This document shows, piece by piece, positions 1-7,631 of a DNA stretch of 64,000 nucleotides; position 1 is the stretch's first letter, and each line of letters opens with the position of its first letter. Origin of the DNA: Marinobacter sp. JH2 (GTDB taxonomy: Bacteria > Pseudomonadota > Gammaproteobacteria > Pseudomonadales > Oleiphilaceae); assembly GCF_004353225.1 (NCBI RefSeq), contig NZ_CP037934.1, positions 1,364,001 to 1,428,000 on the forward strand, read 5' to 3'. Made by a program: the position numbers and the translations under genes. Below the pieces are notes generated by a model. That model was not told the DNA's origin and ran no database searches. It saw only the letters and a list, made by a program, of their open reading frames with translations.

Positions 1-1621
1 GCTGTTTTTCTTGGGGCCTTTCCCGTGGGTCTTGCACACTCAGACCAGCAATCACAATCAAAACTTCTGCTAAGCTGCCATGGTCTGCCGAGGTGACCAA
101 CATTCTGGCCAACCGTGGATCCAAGGGAAGCCGAGACATAGTGCGCCCGAGCTTAGTGACCCGCCGTTTGTCATCAACCGCACTGAGCTCCTCAAGCAAT
201 TTGTAGCCATCATTAACTTGGCGGCGGTCCGGCGATTCCAGAAACGGAAATTGGCGTATTTCGCCCAAGCCAGAGGTGGCCATTTGCAAAATGACGGAAG
301 CCAGGTTGGTACGCAGAATCTCCGGATCGGTGTATTCTGGCCGATTGATAAAATCAGCTTCGTCGTACAACCGGAAGCAAATGCCGGGCGCAACCCGGCC
401 ACAACGCCCCGCTCGCTGGTTTGCACTGGCCTGGGAGATCGGCTCAATCGGCAATCTCTGAATTTTCGAGCGTACGCTGTACCGGCTGATTCGAGCGACA
501 CCGGTATCGATAACGTAACGAATGCCCGGCACGGTGAGTGAGGTTTCCGCCACGTTGGTGGATAGTACAATTCGCCGCCCACGATGCGATTGGAACACCC
601 GATTCTGCTCTTGATTGCTCAAGCGGGAATAAAGCGGCAACACTTCGGTATGACGCAGCTCTGCGTGCCGGAGCACTTTGCTCACGGCTCGGATTTCTCT
701 CTCGCCCGGCAGGAATACCAATACATCACCCGGGGGCTTTTTTTCCGAGCGCTCGTGCTGCTCGATTTCCTCAATGGCAGAAAGAATGCCGTCGGTCCAG
801 CCTTGGTCCTTATCGTCCTCATCACCGACCAACGGCCGATAACGAACATCAACGGGATACGTCCGGCCGCTCACCTCTATAACCGGGGCTTTGTCGAAAA
901 ACTCACTGAAACGTTCCACCTCAATGGTTGCCGAGGTGATAATTACTTTCAGGTCCGGGCGTTTAGGTAAAAGCTGCCTTAGGTAACCCAGCAGAAAATC
1001 AATATTCAGGCTTCGTTCATGGGCTTCGTCAATGATCAGCGTATCGTAGCGGTCCAGAAACCGATCATGTTGCACTTCCGCCAGCAAGATACCGTCGGTC
1101 ATCACTTTTATTTGCGATTGCTCCGAGGTGTTGTCGGTAAATCGAACCTGATACCCCACGCGTTGGCCTACCTGCTCACCTAGTTCCTCAGCGATCCGAC
1201 TCGACACGCTACGCGCTGCAATGCGCCGAGGTTGTGTATGCCCCACCAAACCACGAACGCCACGACCGAGGTTTAAACAAATTTTGGGAATCTGAGTAGT
1301 CTTTCCCGATCCGGTTTCACCGGCAACAATGACAACTTGGTGCGCCTCAATGGCTTTGCTGATGTCGTCAACCCGGTCGCTAACGGGTAAGCCTTCCGGG
1401 AAAGTTGCTACCTTGTGCATCGTCTGACGCTTTCGAACTTTTTCTTTGCCCTGCTCCAGCCAGTCACTCATCACAACCATATCTTTTTGATCGGGCAGGC
1501 CTTTGTTTCGGCCCAAACGCCGGACAATACGGGCTGCTTCTTGCTGATTGCAATCAGCAAGTTGGCGTTTAAGGTCGGTCACATTGGATGCGGAAGCTTT
1601 GTTCGGAATCGAATCAGACAT
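1..1621 (-). CDS. hrpA: ATP-dependent RNA helicase HrpA, 3' end cut off by the window
   Basis: DEAH-box RNA helicase of the HrpA family, which unwinds RNA using ATP and in E. coli rescues stalled ribosomes. I translated it from the ATG at 1621; about 540 residues are visible of the roughly 1300 usual for the family, and the frame is still open at base 1. Motifs in order: Walker A GETGSGKT at residues 101-108, QPRRIAARS near 130-138, DEAH at 198-201, then SATI, and further on the motif VI region reading NQRAGRCGR. The short N-terminal extension before the helicase core (about 95 residues) is normal for HrpA and argues against HrpB, which starts almost directly with the core. It lies downstream of fadD on the same strand, separated from it by a terminator. 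Confidence 0.93.
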   Translation of the reverse strand, partial: MSDSIPNKASASNVTDLKRQLADCNQQEAARIVRRLGRNKGLPDQKDMVVMSDWLEQGKEKVRKRQTMHKVATFPEGLPVSDRVDDISKAIEAHQVVIVAGETGSGKTTQIPKICLNLGRGVRGLVGHTQPRRIAARSVSSRIAEELGEQVGQRVGYQVRFTDNTSEQSQIKVMTDGILLAEVQHDRFLDRYDTLIIDEAHERSLNIDFLLGYLRQLLPKRPDLKVIITSATIEVERFSEFFDKAPVIEVSGRTYPVDVRYRPLVGDEDDKDQGWTDGILSAIEEIEQHERSEKKPPGDVLVFLPGEREIRAVSKVLRHAELRHTEVLPLYSRLSNQEQNRVFQSHRGRRIVLSTNVAETSLTVPGIRYVIDTGVARISRYSVRSKIQRLPIEPISQASANQRAGRCGRVAPGICFRLYDEADFINRPEYTDPEILRTNLASVILQMATSGLGEIRQFPFLESPDRRQVNDGYKLLEELSAVDDKRRVTKLGRTMSRLPLDPRLARMLVTSADHGSLAEVLIVIAGLSVQDPRERPQEKQ

Positions 1622-1701
1622 TACTTGCAATTGGCTCTCAAAGTTTCAATCAGCGTAATCAGGCGCCACAGTCTAGCCGGAAAGACACACCGTATAAACT
1701 C

Positions 1702-1727
1702 AAAAACCCTGCCGAGGCAGGGTCTTT
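1702..1727 (-). terminator. Rho-independent terminator after fadD
   Basis: Read on the minus strand, a GC-rich stem (ACCCTGC paired with GCAGGGT around a 4-base loop) is followed by a run of five T residues. It sits 30-60 bases after the fadD stop codon and before the hrpA start, so it most likely ends the fadD transcript. On the plus strand the stem is followed by TCTTTA, so weak two-way action is possible. Confidence 0.75.
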
Positions 1728-1759
1728 AGGTGCGGGAGAAGCCCCGCAGGGCAGACGGT

Positions 1760-3436
1760 TTACGCGTTCGCCTCTTCATCTCGCAGTTCACGACGAAGAA
1801 TCTTGCCCACGTTACTCTTCGGCAGTTCCTCCCGAAACTCAAAGTGCTTGGGCACTTTATAAGCGGTCAAACGCTCACGGCAGAATTCTTTCAGCTCGTT
1901 CGCCGACACGCCTTCTTTGGTCGCGACAACGTAAACCTTAACCGCTTCGCCGCTCTTGGCATCTTCAATACCAACCGCCGCACACTCAACCACTTTCGGG
2001 TGACTGGTTACCACGTCTTCGATTTCATTCGGGAACACGTTGAAACCAGACACAATAATCATGTCTTTCTTACGATCCACAATGCGGATGTAGCCGTCTT
2101 CCTGGATCAATGCGATGTCGCCGGTCTGAATAAAACCATCTTCTGTAAAGGACTGACGGGTATCTTCAGGGCGCTGCCAGTAGCCACGCATAACCTGCGG
2201 ACCTTTCACACACAGTTCGCCGGGTTCACCCACCGCTGTTTCGTTGCCTTCATCATCAATGGTCTTGACGATGGTAGACGGGATCGGAAGACCGATAGTA
2301 CCCAGTTTGATCGCGCTGCGTGGGTTAAAGGTAACCACCGGCGAGGTTTCCGTCATACCGTAACCTTCGCTGATTTCACAGCCCGTAACACGCTCCCACA
2401 TTTTCGCTGCGTCGCTGGTCAAAGCCATGCCACCCGAGGCGGTCAGCTTCACACCGGAGAAATCCAGTTTCTGGAAATCTTCGTTGTTGCACAGAGCGAC
2501 AAACAAAGTATTCAGGCCGATGAAAGCCGAGAATTTTTGCTTCTGGAGTTCTTTTACGAAGCCCGGAATATCACGCGGGTTCGGGATCAGGATGTTGTGA
2601 GCACCGGCTTCCAGCATGATCCCGCAGTTCAGCGTGAAGGAATAAATGTGGTACAGAGGCAGCGGAGCAATAACCACCTCTTCGCCTTCGGCAACCTGAT
2701 CTTCCAACATCGGGCGAACCTGAGTCAGGTTGGCAACCAGATTGGCGTGAGTCAGCATGGCACCTTTTGCCACACCGGTTGTGCCGCCGGTGTATTGCAG
2801 CACCGCCAAATCGTCCAGCTTGATTTCTACAGGGCTGAACTTCTCGCGCGCGCCCGCACTTAGAACCGCTGGCAGCTTATGGGAGCCCGATATATTGAAC
2901 GGAGGCACCATCTTCTTAACGTGCTTCACCACCGCGTTCATCAGCTTGCGCTTGATGGGTGAATGCATATCAGCCACTTCGGTGACGATAACGTGCTCAA
3001 TGCCCGTATGCGGAAGCACTTTCTCAGCGTTCTCAGCCATATTGGCAAGAACCACAAGCGCTTTAGCACCGGAATCGTTAAACTGGTGTTCCATTTCCCG
3101 CGTGGTATAAAGCGGGTTGGTGTTCACCACAATCAAGCCGGCGCGCATTGCACCAAAAACAACCACCGGATACTGAGTGATGTTTGGCATCTGAACAGCA
3201 ATACGGTCGCCAGGTTTCAGGTCGGTTTTGTTTTGCAGCCAAGCCGCGAAATTGCGACTCTGAGTATCAAGATCTTTGTACGTCAGAGTGACGCCGACCG
3301 CACTGAACGCAGGCTTATCTGCGTATTTTTTAACGGCCTGCTCAAAAACATCTACCATGTTTTTGTACTTACTGAGATCTACCTCACGGGGAATGCCCGC
3401 AGGGTATTTATCTTGATAGAACTGCTCAAAATCCAT
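1760..3436 (-). CDS. fadD: Long-chain-fatty-acid--CoA ligase
   Basis: Activates long-chain fatty acids to acyl-CoA with ATP, the entry step of beta-oxidation; a peripheral inner-membrane enzyme. 558 residues, the usual FadD length. The adenylate-forming signature YTGGTTGVAKGA lies in the middle, the acyl-CoA synthetase motif containing GYGMTE follows, and DGFIQTGDIA plus the hinge/lysine region DRKKDMIIVSG close the protein. I chose the ATG at 3436 rather than upstream starts because AGGAG lies six bases before it; the ATG at 3442 abuts that site. It is transcribed away from the MaoC-type hydratase gene, leaving about 165 bases for divergent promoters; a FadR-like operator was not recognised there. 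Confidence 0.95.
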   Translation of the reverse strand: MDFEQFYQDKYPAGIPREVDLSKYKNMVDVFEQAVKKYADKPAFSAVGVTLTYKDLDTQSRNFAAWLQNKTDLKPGDRIAVQMPNITQYPVVVFGAMRAGLIVVNTNPLYTTREMEHQFNDSGAKALVVLANMAENAEKVLPHTGIEHVIVTEVADMHSPIKRKLMNAVVKHVKKMVPPFNISGSHKLPAVLSAGAREKFSPVEIKLDDLAVLQYTGGTTGVAKGAMLTHANLVANLTQVRPMLEDQVAEGEEVVIAPLPLYHIYSFTLNCGIMLEAGAHNILIPNPRDIPGFVKELQKQKFSAFIGLNTLFVALCNNEDFQKLDFSGVKLTASGGMALTSDAAKMWERVTGCEISEGYGMTETSPVVTFNPRSAIKLGTIGLPIPSTIVKTIDDEGNETAVGEPGELCVKGPQVMRGYWQRPEDTRQSFTEDGFIQTGDIALIQEDGYIRIVDRKKDMIIVSGFNVFPNEIEDVVTSHPKVVECAAVGIEDAKSGEAVKVYVVATKEGVSANELKEFCRERLTAYKVPKHFEFREELPKSNVGKILRRELRDEEANA

Positions 3437-3601
3437 CACCATCTCCTGTCTGATTGGTGGTAATCGGGCCAAAAGAGCAACCCGACTAAAGTCTCAATCC
3501 TTAAAAGTGGTGAGAGAATAGCAGTTTTGGTAACGATGAGGTAGCTTTCAAAAATCTATCCGCCTACACCATCCACATGCCCTTTATCACCAGAGGTCAC
3601 T

Positions 3602-4087
3602 ATGAGCGACACCTTGGACATTCTTGAAAATATTACCTACAACGAACTGAATGAAGGTGATTCCGCAACCTTCACCCGCACCCTCACCGAAGACGAACTG
3701 GTTTTGTTTGCTGCAGTGTCAGGTGACGTAAACCCAGTGCATTTGGATTCAGAATTTGCGGCAGACACCCTGTTTAAAGAACGCATTGCACACGGCATGT
3801 GGAGTGGTTCGTTAATCTCTGCTGCACTCGCGACGGTTATGCCTGGTCCCGGCACCATCTATTTGGATCAGACCTTGTCATTTAAACGCCCGGTAAAGCT
3901 AGACGACACACTTACGGTAAAACTCACCGTCTCTGAAAAACGCGCAAAAAACCGCGTCACACTGGCGTGTGATGTTCGTAACCAAAACGGTGACCAAGTC
4001 GTGGTCGGGGAAGCCAAGGTCATTGCACCGACTGAAAAAGTCTCCCTGCAAAAACCCCGCTTGCCGAAAATCACCATCGAAGGCTAA
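3602..4087 (+). CDS. MaoC-like (R)-specific enoyl-CoA hydratase
   Basis: 161-residue single hot-dog-fold hydratase of the MaoC/PhaJ type, which adds water to trans-2-enoyl-CoA to give (R)-3-hydroxyacyl-CoA. The hydratase motif is clear: SGDVNPVHLD with the catalytic Asp42 and His47, followed by ADTLFKERIAHG. A site AGAGG precedes the ATG by five bases. It lies divergent to fadD, consistent with a role in fatty acyl-CoA metabolism or in supplying precursors for polyhydroxyalkanoate, though no PHA synthase is in the window. Its stop codon is part of a short inverted repeat shared with the convergent gene downstream. The family is clear; the physiological substrate is not shown by the sequence. 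Confidence 0.88.
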   Translation: MSDTLDILENITYNELNEGDSATFTRTLTEDELVLFAAVSGDVNPVHLDSEFAADTLFKERIAHGMWSGSLISAALATVMPGPGTIYLDQTLSFKRPVKLDDTLTVKLTVSEKRAKNRVTLACDVRNQNGDQVVVGEAKVIAPTEKVSLQKPRLPKITIEG

Positions 4088-4097
4088 GCACTTAGCC
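4082..4097. repeat. Inverted repeat spanning two convergent stop codons
   Basis: GGCTAAG and CTTAGCC are perfect 7-base reverse complements separated by CA. The left arm contains the TAA of the MaoC-type gene and the right arm the stop of the convergent AgmX-like gene. The genes are only four bases apart, so this hairpin is the only candidate 3'-end structure between them; no T-run follows on either strand, so it is not a standard terminator. Confidence 0.5.
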
Positions 4098-5054
4098 CGG
4101 AAGGAAGTCGATCGGAAACTGAACCTTCCGGGTGCTCACCTGAGCCGCCCCGAAATCAAACATTTGCACCCTCATGGCAATACGCTGCTCCAATGTCGGA
4201 TTGCTCAATTCGGACGCTACCACACGGCAAGCGGATACAGAGCCATTAGGCTCGATCGTTAGCTCCAAGGTAACCTTACCCTCAAGCGTCGGATCTTTCC
4301 TGAGCTCTCTCTTATAAAGCGAGTACAGAACACTCTTCTGAGCAGCGAAAACCTGACGAATATTGCTCATAGCACGTTGTTTAGAGGATTTGCGCGCCGT
4401 TTTTTCGGCCTTCGCTACAACCACTTCCTCGGGCGCTTTCACATCCGCAACCTGATGGCCTGCAACCACAACTTCTCTGGCCGGACCTTCACGGGTTTCG
4501 ACACCACCGCTGTTGGCCAGCGCATCAGCGCTCGGCGAATCCGCTGACAAACCGGTCGCTTCCGCAGCGGGCACATTAGCCGTAAGTTTTCGTCTGTGTT
4601 GCGGCTGGTTTTTGGTTAGAGCCTGCAGCCGATTTTTCATGGCGAACAATCCGGACTTAGATGCGGTTTCACGAGCCTGTTCTTTAGTTTGCGTAGGCTG
4701 ATTGATTACCTCAGGGACAACGTCGGGTTGCTGAGGCTCAGGGGCCGGCTTCGGCACCACCTTCTCTTGCGCTATCGCGGGCACAGGTTCAGGCTCTGGC
4801 TCGGGTTCTTTGACTGGCTCAGGCTGCCTGGGTGGCTCCGAAGGGGGCGGAGCAACCAATTTGGCAAGCCGCGGCGGTATCCGCTCCGCTTCAGCTCGAT
4901 CAATCTCGGAAATATCCAGGCCAGGAATCAGCACTGCCGGTACCAAGAACAGACCCAACACCACCGCCATGATCACACCGAAGCGAGCGTTTTCTGCGCG
5001 ATCGCGACTCCACGGCAAGCGAGTATTCGCGTGACGTTTAACGCGATCAACCAT
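4092..5054 (-). CDS. TonB-like protein with AgmX/PglI-type C-terminal domain
   Basis: 320 residues. A single membrane segment lies at about residues 24-45 after a short basic N-terminus. A Pro/Glu-rich stretch (about 65-115) resembles the periplasm-spanning linker of TonB. The C-terminal ~90 residues run from a region reading SVLYSLYKRELRKDP through LEGKV, an NGSV turn, and end FDFGA...FLPG, which fits the AgmX/PglI C-terminal domain better than classical TonB. I took the ATG at 5054, seven bases after GGAGG; it overlaps the stop of the upstream ExbD-like gene, showing translational coupling. It is the last gene of an eight-gene operon and probably transmits force from the ExbB/ExbD motor to envelope partners. 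The domain assignment is from memory of the family. Confidence 0.75.
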   Translation of the reverse strand: MVDRVKRHANTRLPWSRDRAENARFGVIMAVVLGLFLVPAVLIPGLDISEIDRAEAERIPPRLAKLVAPPPSEPPRQPEPVKEPEPEPEPVPAIAQEKVVPKPAPEPQQPDVVPEVINQPTQTKEQARETASKSGLFAMKNRLQALTKNQPQHRRKLTANVPAAEATGLSADSPSADALANSGGVETREGPAREVVVAGHQVADVKAPEEVVVAKAEKTARKSSKQRAMSNIRQVFAAQKSVLYSLYKRELRKDPTLEGKVTLELTIEPNGSVSACRVVASELSNPTLEQRIAMRVQMFDFGAAQVSTRKVQFPIDFLPG

Positions 5055-5535
5055 TGCTGACCTCCGCTTCCACCGCGAGCCGGACCTGGCGAAATTGCTC
5101 GTCAACACAGGTTTGCATAATTCTGCGCAACAATCGGTAATCGGTATCTCTAGCGGCCATGATGGTAATTTCCAGCCCTTGTTCGGGCACCGCATCCCAT
5201 CGACTTCTGCGGTAAGCCAACTCATCAGACAAACCGTCTATTCGCGTATCTGTCGCTTCAATCCCGTCAAGCGTAGCCACTTCGCGGCCCTGCACGAGTA
5301 TCGATTGGCCAACAACCTGTACGGTCAGGTTTTCGACTGCCTCCTGCTCCGCCGTTGAAGTCGGCAAAGGCACATCGGCATTGTTCTGCATCACTTTGAC
5401 GTCGGACGAGTTCACCATCAGAAAGAACACGAGAATGGTGAATATGTCCATCAAAGACACCAGATTCAAACCACCGGCCTTGTGCATTCGGCGGTAATGG
5501 CGCTTGCGCATCCGGGCTCTGCGAGATGCTTTCAT
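5047..5535 (-). CDS. ExbD/TolR-family protein (second copy)
   Basis: 162 residues. A very basic N-terminus is followed by the ExbD/TolR membrane segment, SLMDIFTILVFFLMV at about residues 27-41, with the conserved proton-pathway Asp in SLMD. A periplasmic domain follows. ExbD and TolR form the stator's plug with ExbB/TolQ and use proton motive force. Its start overlaps the end of the first ExbD-like gene by four bases. Having two different ExbD-type subunits with one ExbB-type subunit is unusual for ordinary TonB systems and is shared with the AglRQS motor of Myxococcus gliding. Confidence 0.87.
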   Translation of the reverse strand: MKASRRARMRKRHYRRMHKAGGLNLVSLMDIFTILVFFLMVNSSDVKVMQNNADVPLPTSTAEQEAVENLTVQVVGQSILVQGREVATLDGIEATDTRIDGLSDELAYRRSRWDAVPEQGLEITIMAARDTDYRLLRRIMQTCVDEQFRQVRLAVEAEVSNG

Positions 5536-6062
5536 ACGCCCTCCCCGTCTTCGGCATTAGGGCTTTGCGCCAACACACGGTTTTCGGCGGCATCCATCAG
5601 TGAAACATCCGGAAACAGTTCGGCCTCCACCACACTGGTTGCCACAACCGCAGGGTAGGAGCGCACCGTATCCATCACCGATACCAACGTTTGATAATCA
5701 ACGCTAGGCCCAACCTCCAGGATTACATCGGTTTTATCGGGAACGTGGCGCTTGATCTGTTGCAGCACGCTGCGCAGCCCATGGTAATTTTGAGCCTCAC
5801 CGGAGATGGGCAACACTTCGATAAGACCGTGCTCGCTATCAGCGATTTCCATACCGGTTGGGATGACGGTGACAACCAGTCGTAAATCTTCTGCTGCGGG
5901 TACGTCACCGGCTTCCATACCCGGAAAGTTAAGTTCGATCATACGAACCTGGCTGAACACCATACCCAAAAGCAACACTGGCACCAGCACAATCATCAGG
6001 TTCATAAAGGCCGTAATGTCCAGTTCCGCCTCGGTGGTCAACCTGCGGTGTCGACGTCTCAT
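5532..6062 (-). CDS. ExbD/TolR-family protein (first copy)
   Basis: 176 residues. A short arginine-rich cytoplasmic tail is followed by LDITAFMNLMIVLVPVLLLG (about residues 14-33), the membrane helix with the conserved Asp. The periplasmic domain contains VDYQTLVSVMDTVRS, which matches the family's usual D-x-x-V-x-V-M-D pattern. It is related to, but clearly different from, the next gene, so the pair may form a heteromeric stator. It lies 42 bases after the ExbB-like gene and overlaps the second ExbD-like gene by four bases (ATGA). Confidence 0.87.
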   Translation of the reverse strand: MRRRHRRLTTEAELDITAFMNLMIVLVPVLLLGMVFSQVRMIELNFPGMEAGDVPAAEDLRLVVTVIPTGMEIADSEHGLIEVLPISGEAQNYHGLRSVLQQIKRHVPDKTDVILEVGPSVDYQTLVSVMDTVRSYPAVVATSVVEAELFPDVSLMDAAENRVLAQSPNAEDGEGV

Positions 6063-6104
6063 CTCGCCCTACTCCTGTTCAAACTCGTTAGAGAACCTCG
6101 GGGG

Positions 6105-6752
6105 TCATGCCGCAGCGTTATTAACGCCAGGCTCTGTCACAATGTTCAGGAGTTTGACGCCTGCCATTTCGAAGCTATCAACGATTTCATTAGTGCGGGT
6201 TTGCAGCAGCGCATGGAACAACAGTAAGGGGATGGCGGAGATCAAACCAAAGGCTGTGGTGTTCATAGCAACGGATATACTTTCAGACAGCAAGCTCGCC
6301 TTTTGGGCCGGATCAGCTGCGGCCACAGCCGTAAAAGCGGCGATTAACCCAATGATGGTTCCAAGCAGGCCGAGCAAAGTTGCAACGTTTGCCAAAGTCG
6401 CTAAATACTGGGTTCGTTTTTCCAGCCTTGGAAGCACTTCCATCAATCCTTCTTCCATGGCGTACTCGATGTCTTCACGGCGGCTGTTATTCAATAAGCG
6501 TGCTAAACCTGCACCGAGAACCGAGGCAATGGCACTGTCCGAGCTGCTTGCAGCTTTCATAGCGCGTGAATAATCTCGCTTTTGCAATGCCGGCAAAATG
6601 CCGCGTTCGAACGCCATGCGATTGCGGCGGCGAACCGAACCCAGGTAAACAAATCGTTCCAGAGTGATCGCTAATCCAATCGCCAAAACGACCGCAATCG
6701 GGTACATGAAAGGACCACCGTCCTGGAAGAATCGGATAAGTGTGTCGAGCAT
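6105..6752 (-). CDS. ExbB/TolQ/MotA-family proton channel protein
   Basis: 215 residues with three membrane segments: one near the N-terminus (PIAVVLAIGLAITLERFVYL) and two near residues 130-190, in the layout typical of ExbB/TolQ. The second of these carries TLLGLLGTIIGLIAAF, the family's conserved channel helix, and the third includes NTTAFGLISAIPLLLFHALL. I chose the ATG at 6752, nine bases after GGAG, over starts farther upstream that give an N-terminus without family likeness. It supplies the motor subunit for the two ExbD-type proteins encoded directly downstream. Confidence 0.9.
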   Translation of the reverse strand: MLDTLIRFFQDGGPFMYPIAVVLAIGLAITLERFVYLGSVRRRNRMAFERGILPALQKRDYSRAMKAASSSDSAIASVLGAGLARLLNNSRREDIEYAMEEGLMEVLPRLEKRTQYLATLANVATLLGLLGTIIGLIAAFTAVAAADPAQKASLLSESISVAMNTTAFGLISAIPLLLFHALLQTRTNEIVDSFEMAGVKLLNIVTEPGVNNAAA

Positions 6753-6780
6753 GATGTTGTTCTCCGTTGTTACTGCTGAG

Positions 6781-7131
6781 TCACGGTTTGTCCCGGTTTG
6801 GAGCAACGCCTGTTGGCTCCAAGACCAGTGGGTTCAGGGTTTCACGAAACAGACGGTGATTTTCCATCGCTGTTGCGGTTACTGGCCGGGTTAGTTCAGG
6901 TAATTCCTGGTTCAAGTCAGCCCTTGGCCTTCGAGGCAAACTGGGGCCTCGCCATGGCAAGATGTATAGAATGCGTGGGTCATCCTCGCCTGAGCTCAAG
7001 GATATCCCTGTAACGCTCAAAGGAGGTTTCGGAGCGGGCTCACCGGACGTGTCTGACTGTGCGATCACGGGCAAACCAATCGCCAAGGCAAGAGTGAGAA
7101 ACCAGCCAATTTTTACCGACAAACGCATCAT
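6781..7131 (-). CDS. Small secreted protein of unknown function
   Basis: 116 residues, not recognised. It starts with a clear signal peptide (hydrophobic core LTLALAIGLPVI, likely cleavage after VIAQ), so it is exported. The mature part is about 90 residues, proline-rich, without cysteines or a lipobox, and includes a PRILYILPWRGPSLPRRP stretch. GGAGG lies five bases before the ATG at 7131, which overlaps the stop of the TPR lipoprotein gene. Its place between a TPR lipoprotein and an ExbB-type motor subunit suggests a periplasmic part of the same machine; this is inference from position only. Confidence 0.75.
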   Translation of the reverse strand: MMRLSVKIGWFLTLALAIGLPVIAQSDTSGEPAPKPPLSVTGISLSSGEDDPRILYILPWRGPSLPRRPRADLNQELPELTRPVTATAMENHRLFRETLNPLVLEPTGVAPNRDKP

Positions 7132-7631
7132 TGGAGCCTCCGTTCCAAATCAACGAGCCAACCATCAACCGCTGCATCTTCAGCGTTGGCCAACTGCTGG
7201 TAACGCTTGTAGTGAATCAACGCTTTTTCAAGCTGAAGCAGATAGAGCTCGGATATAACCGCCAAGTTGTAATGCAATTCGGCCGTTTCCGGAGAAGCAT
7301 CTACGCCCTTTTCTAAAAGCTTCGCTGCCTCAGCAAATCGGTTTTCGTCTTTAAGAACCAAAGCGAGATTATTGACGGTGACAGCATCGGCCGGATTAAG
7401 CGACACCGCACTCTGCCAAGATTGGATGGCGCCTTCTACGTCGCCCTGTTCGTAAGCTTGCTTGCCCTCACGAGCCAAAACCTCCGCCTGCTTAGGCGAA
7501 TACGCAAGGTGTGATGGCGGTAGAAGCTTTTCCAAACCAGACCCGTTACCGGTTGCCGCACATCCCGATATAACGGTCACAACCGCTACCAGAAGGCCGG
7601 GCCATGCTTTACGTATGCAGTCAAACACCAT
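7128..7631 (-). CDS. TPR-repeat lipoprotein
   Basis: 167 residues. The signal peptide ends in the lipobox VISGC with the lipidated Cys at residue 24; the following residues AATG have no Asp at +2, which suggests outer-membrane sorting. Two to three tetratricopeptide repeats cover residues ~50-150, for example the helix pairs around AYEQGDVEGAIQSWQSAV and NLALVLKDENRFAEAAKLL. A strong ribosome site GGAGGAG precedes the start. It overlaps the 943-residue TPR gene by 11 bases and the small secreted gene by four bases. A short TPR lipoprotein next to an ExbB/ExbD/AgmX set is reminiscent of GltE in Myxococcus; that parallel is an inference. Confidence 0.85.
   Translation of the reverse strand: MVFDCIRKAWPGLLVAVVTVISGCAATGNGSGLEKLLPPSHLAYSPKQAEVLAREGKQAYEQGDVEGAIQSWQSAVSLNPADAVTVNNLALVLKDENRFAEAAKLLEKGVDASPETAELHYNLAVISELYLLQLEKALIHYKRYQQLANAEDAAVDGWLVDLERRLQ

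Noticed and set aside
1730..2863. A 377-codon open frame on the plus strand inside fadD
   Set aside because: It is antisense to a full-length, highly conserved FadD and shows no domain; a by-product of the fadD codon use.
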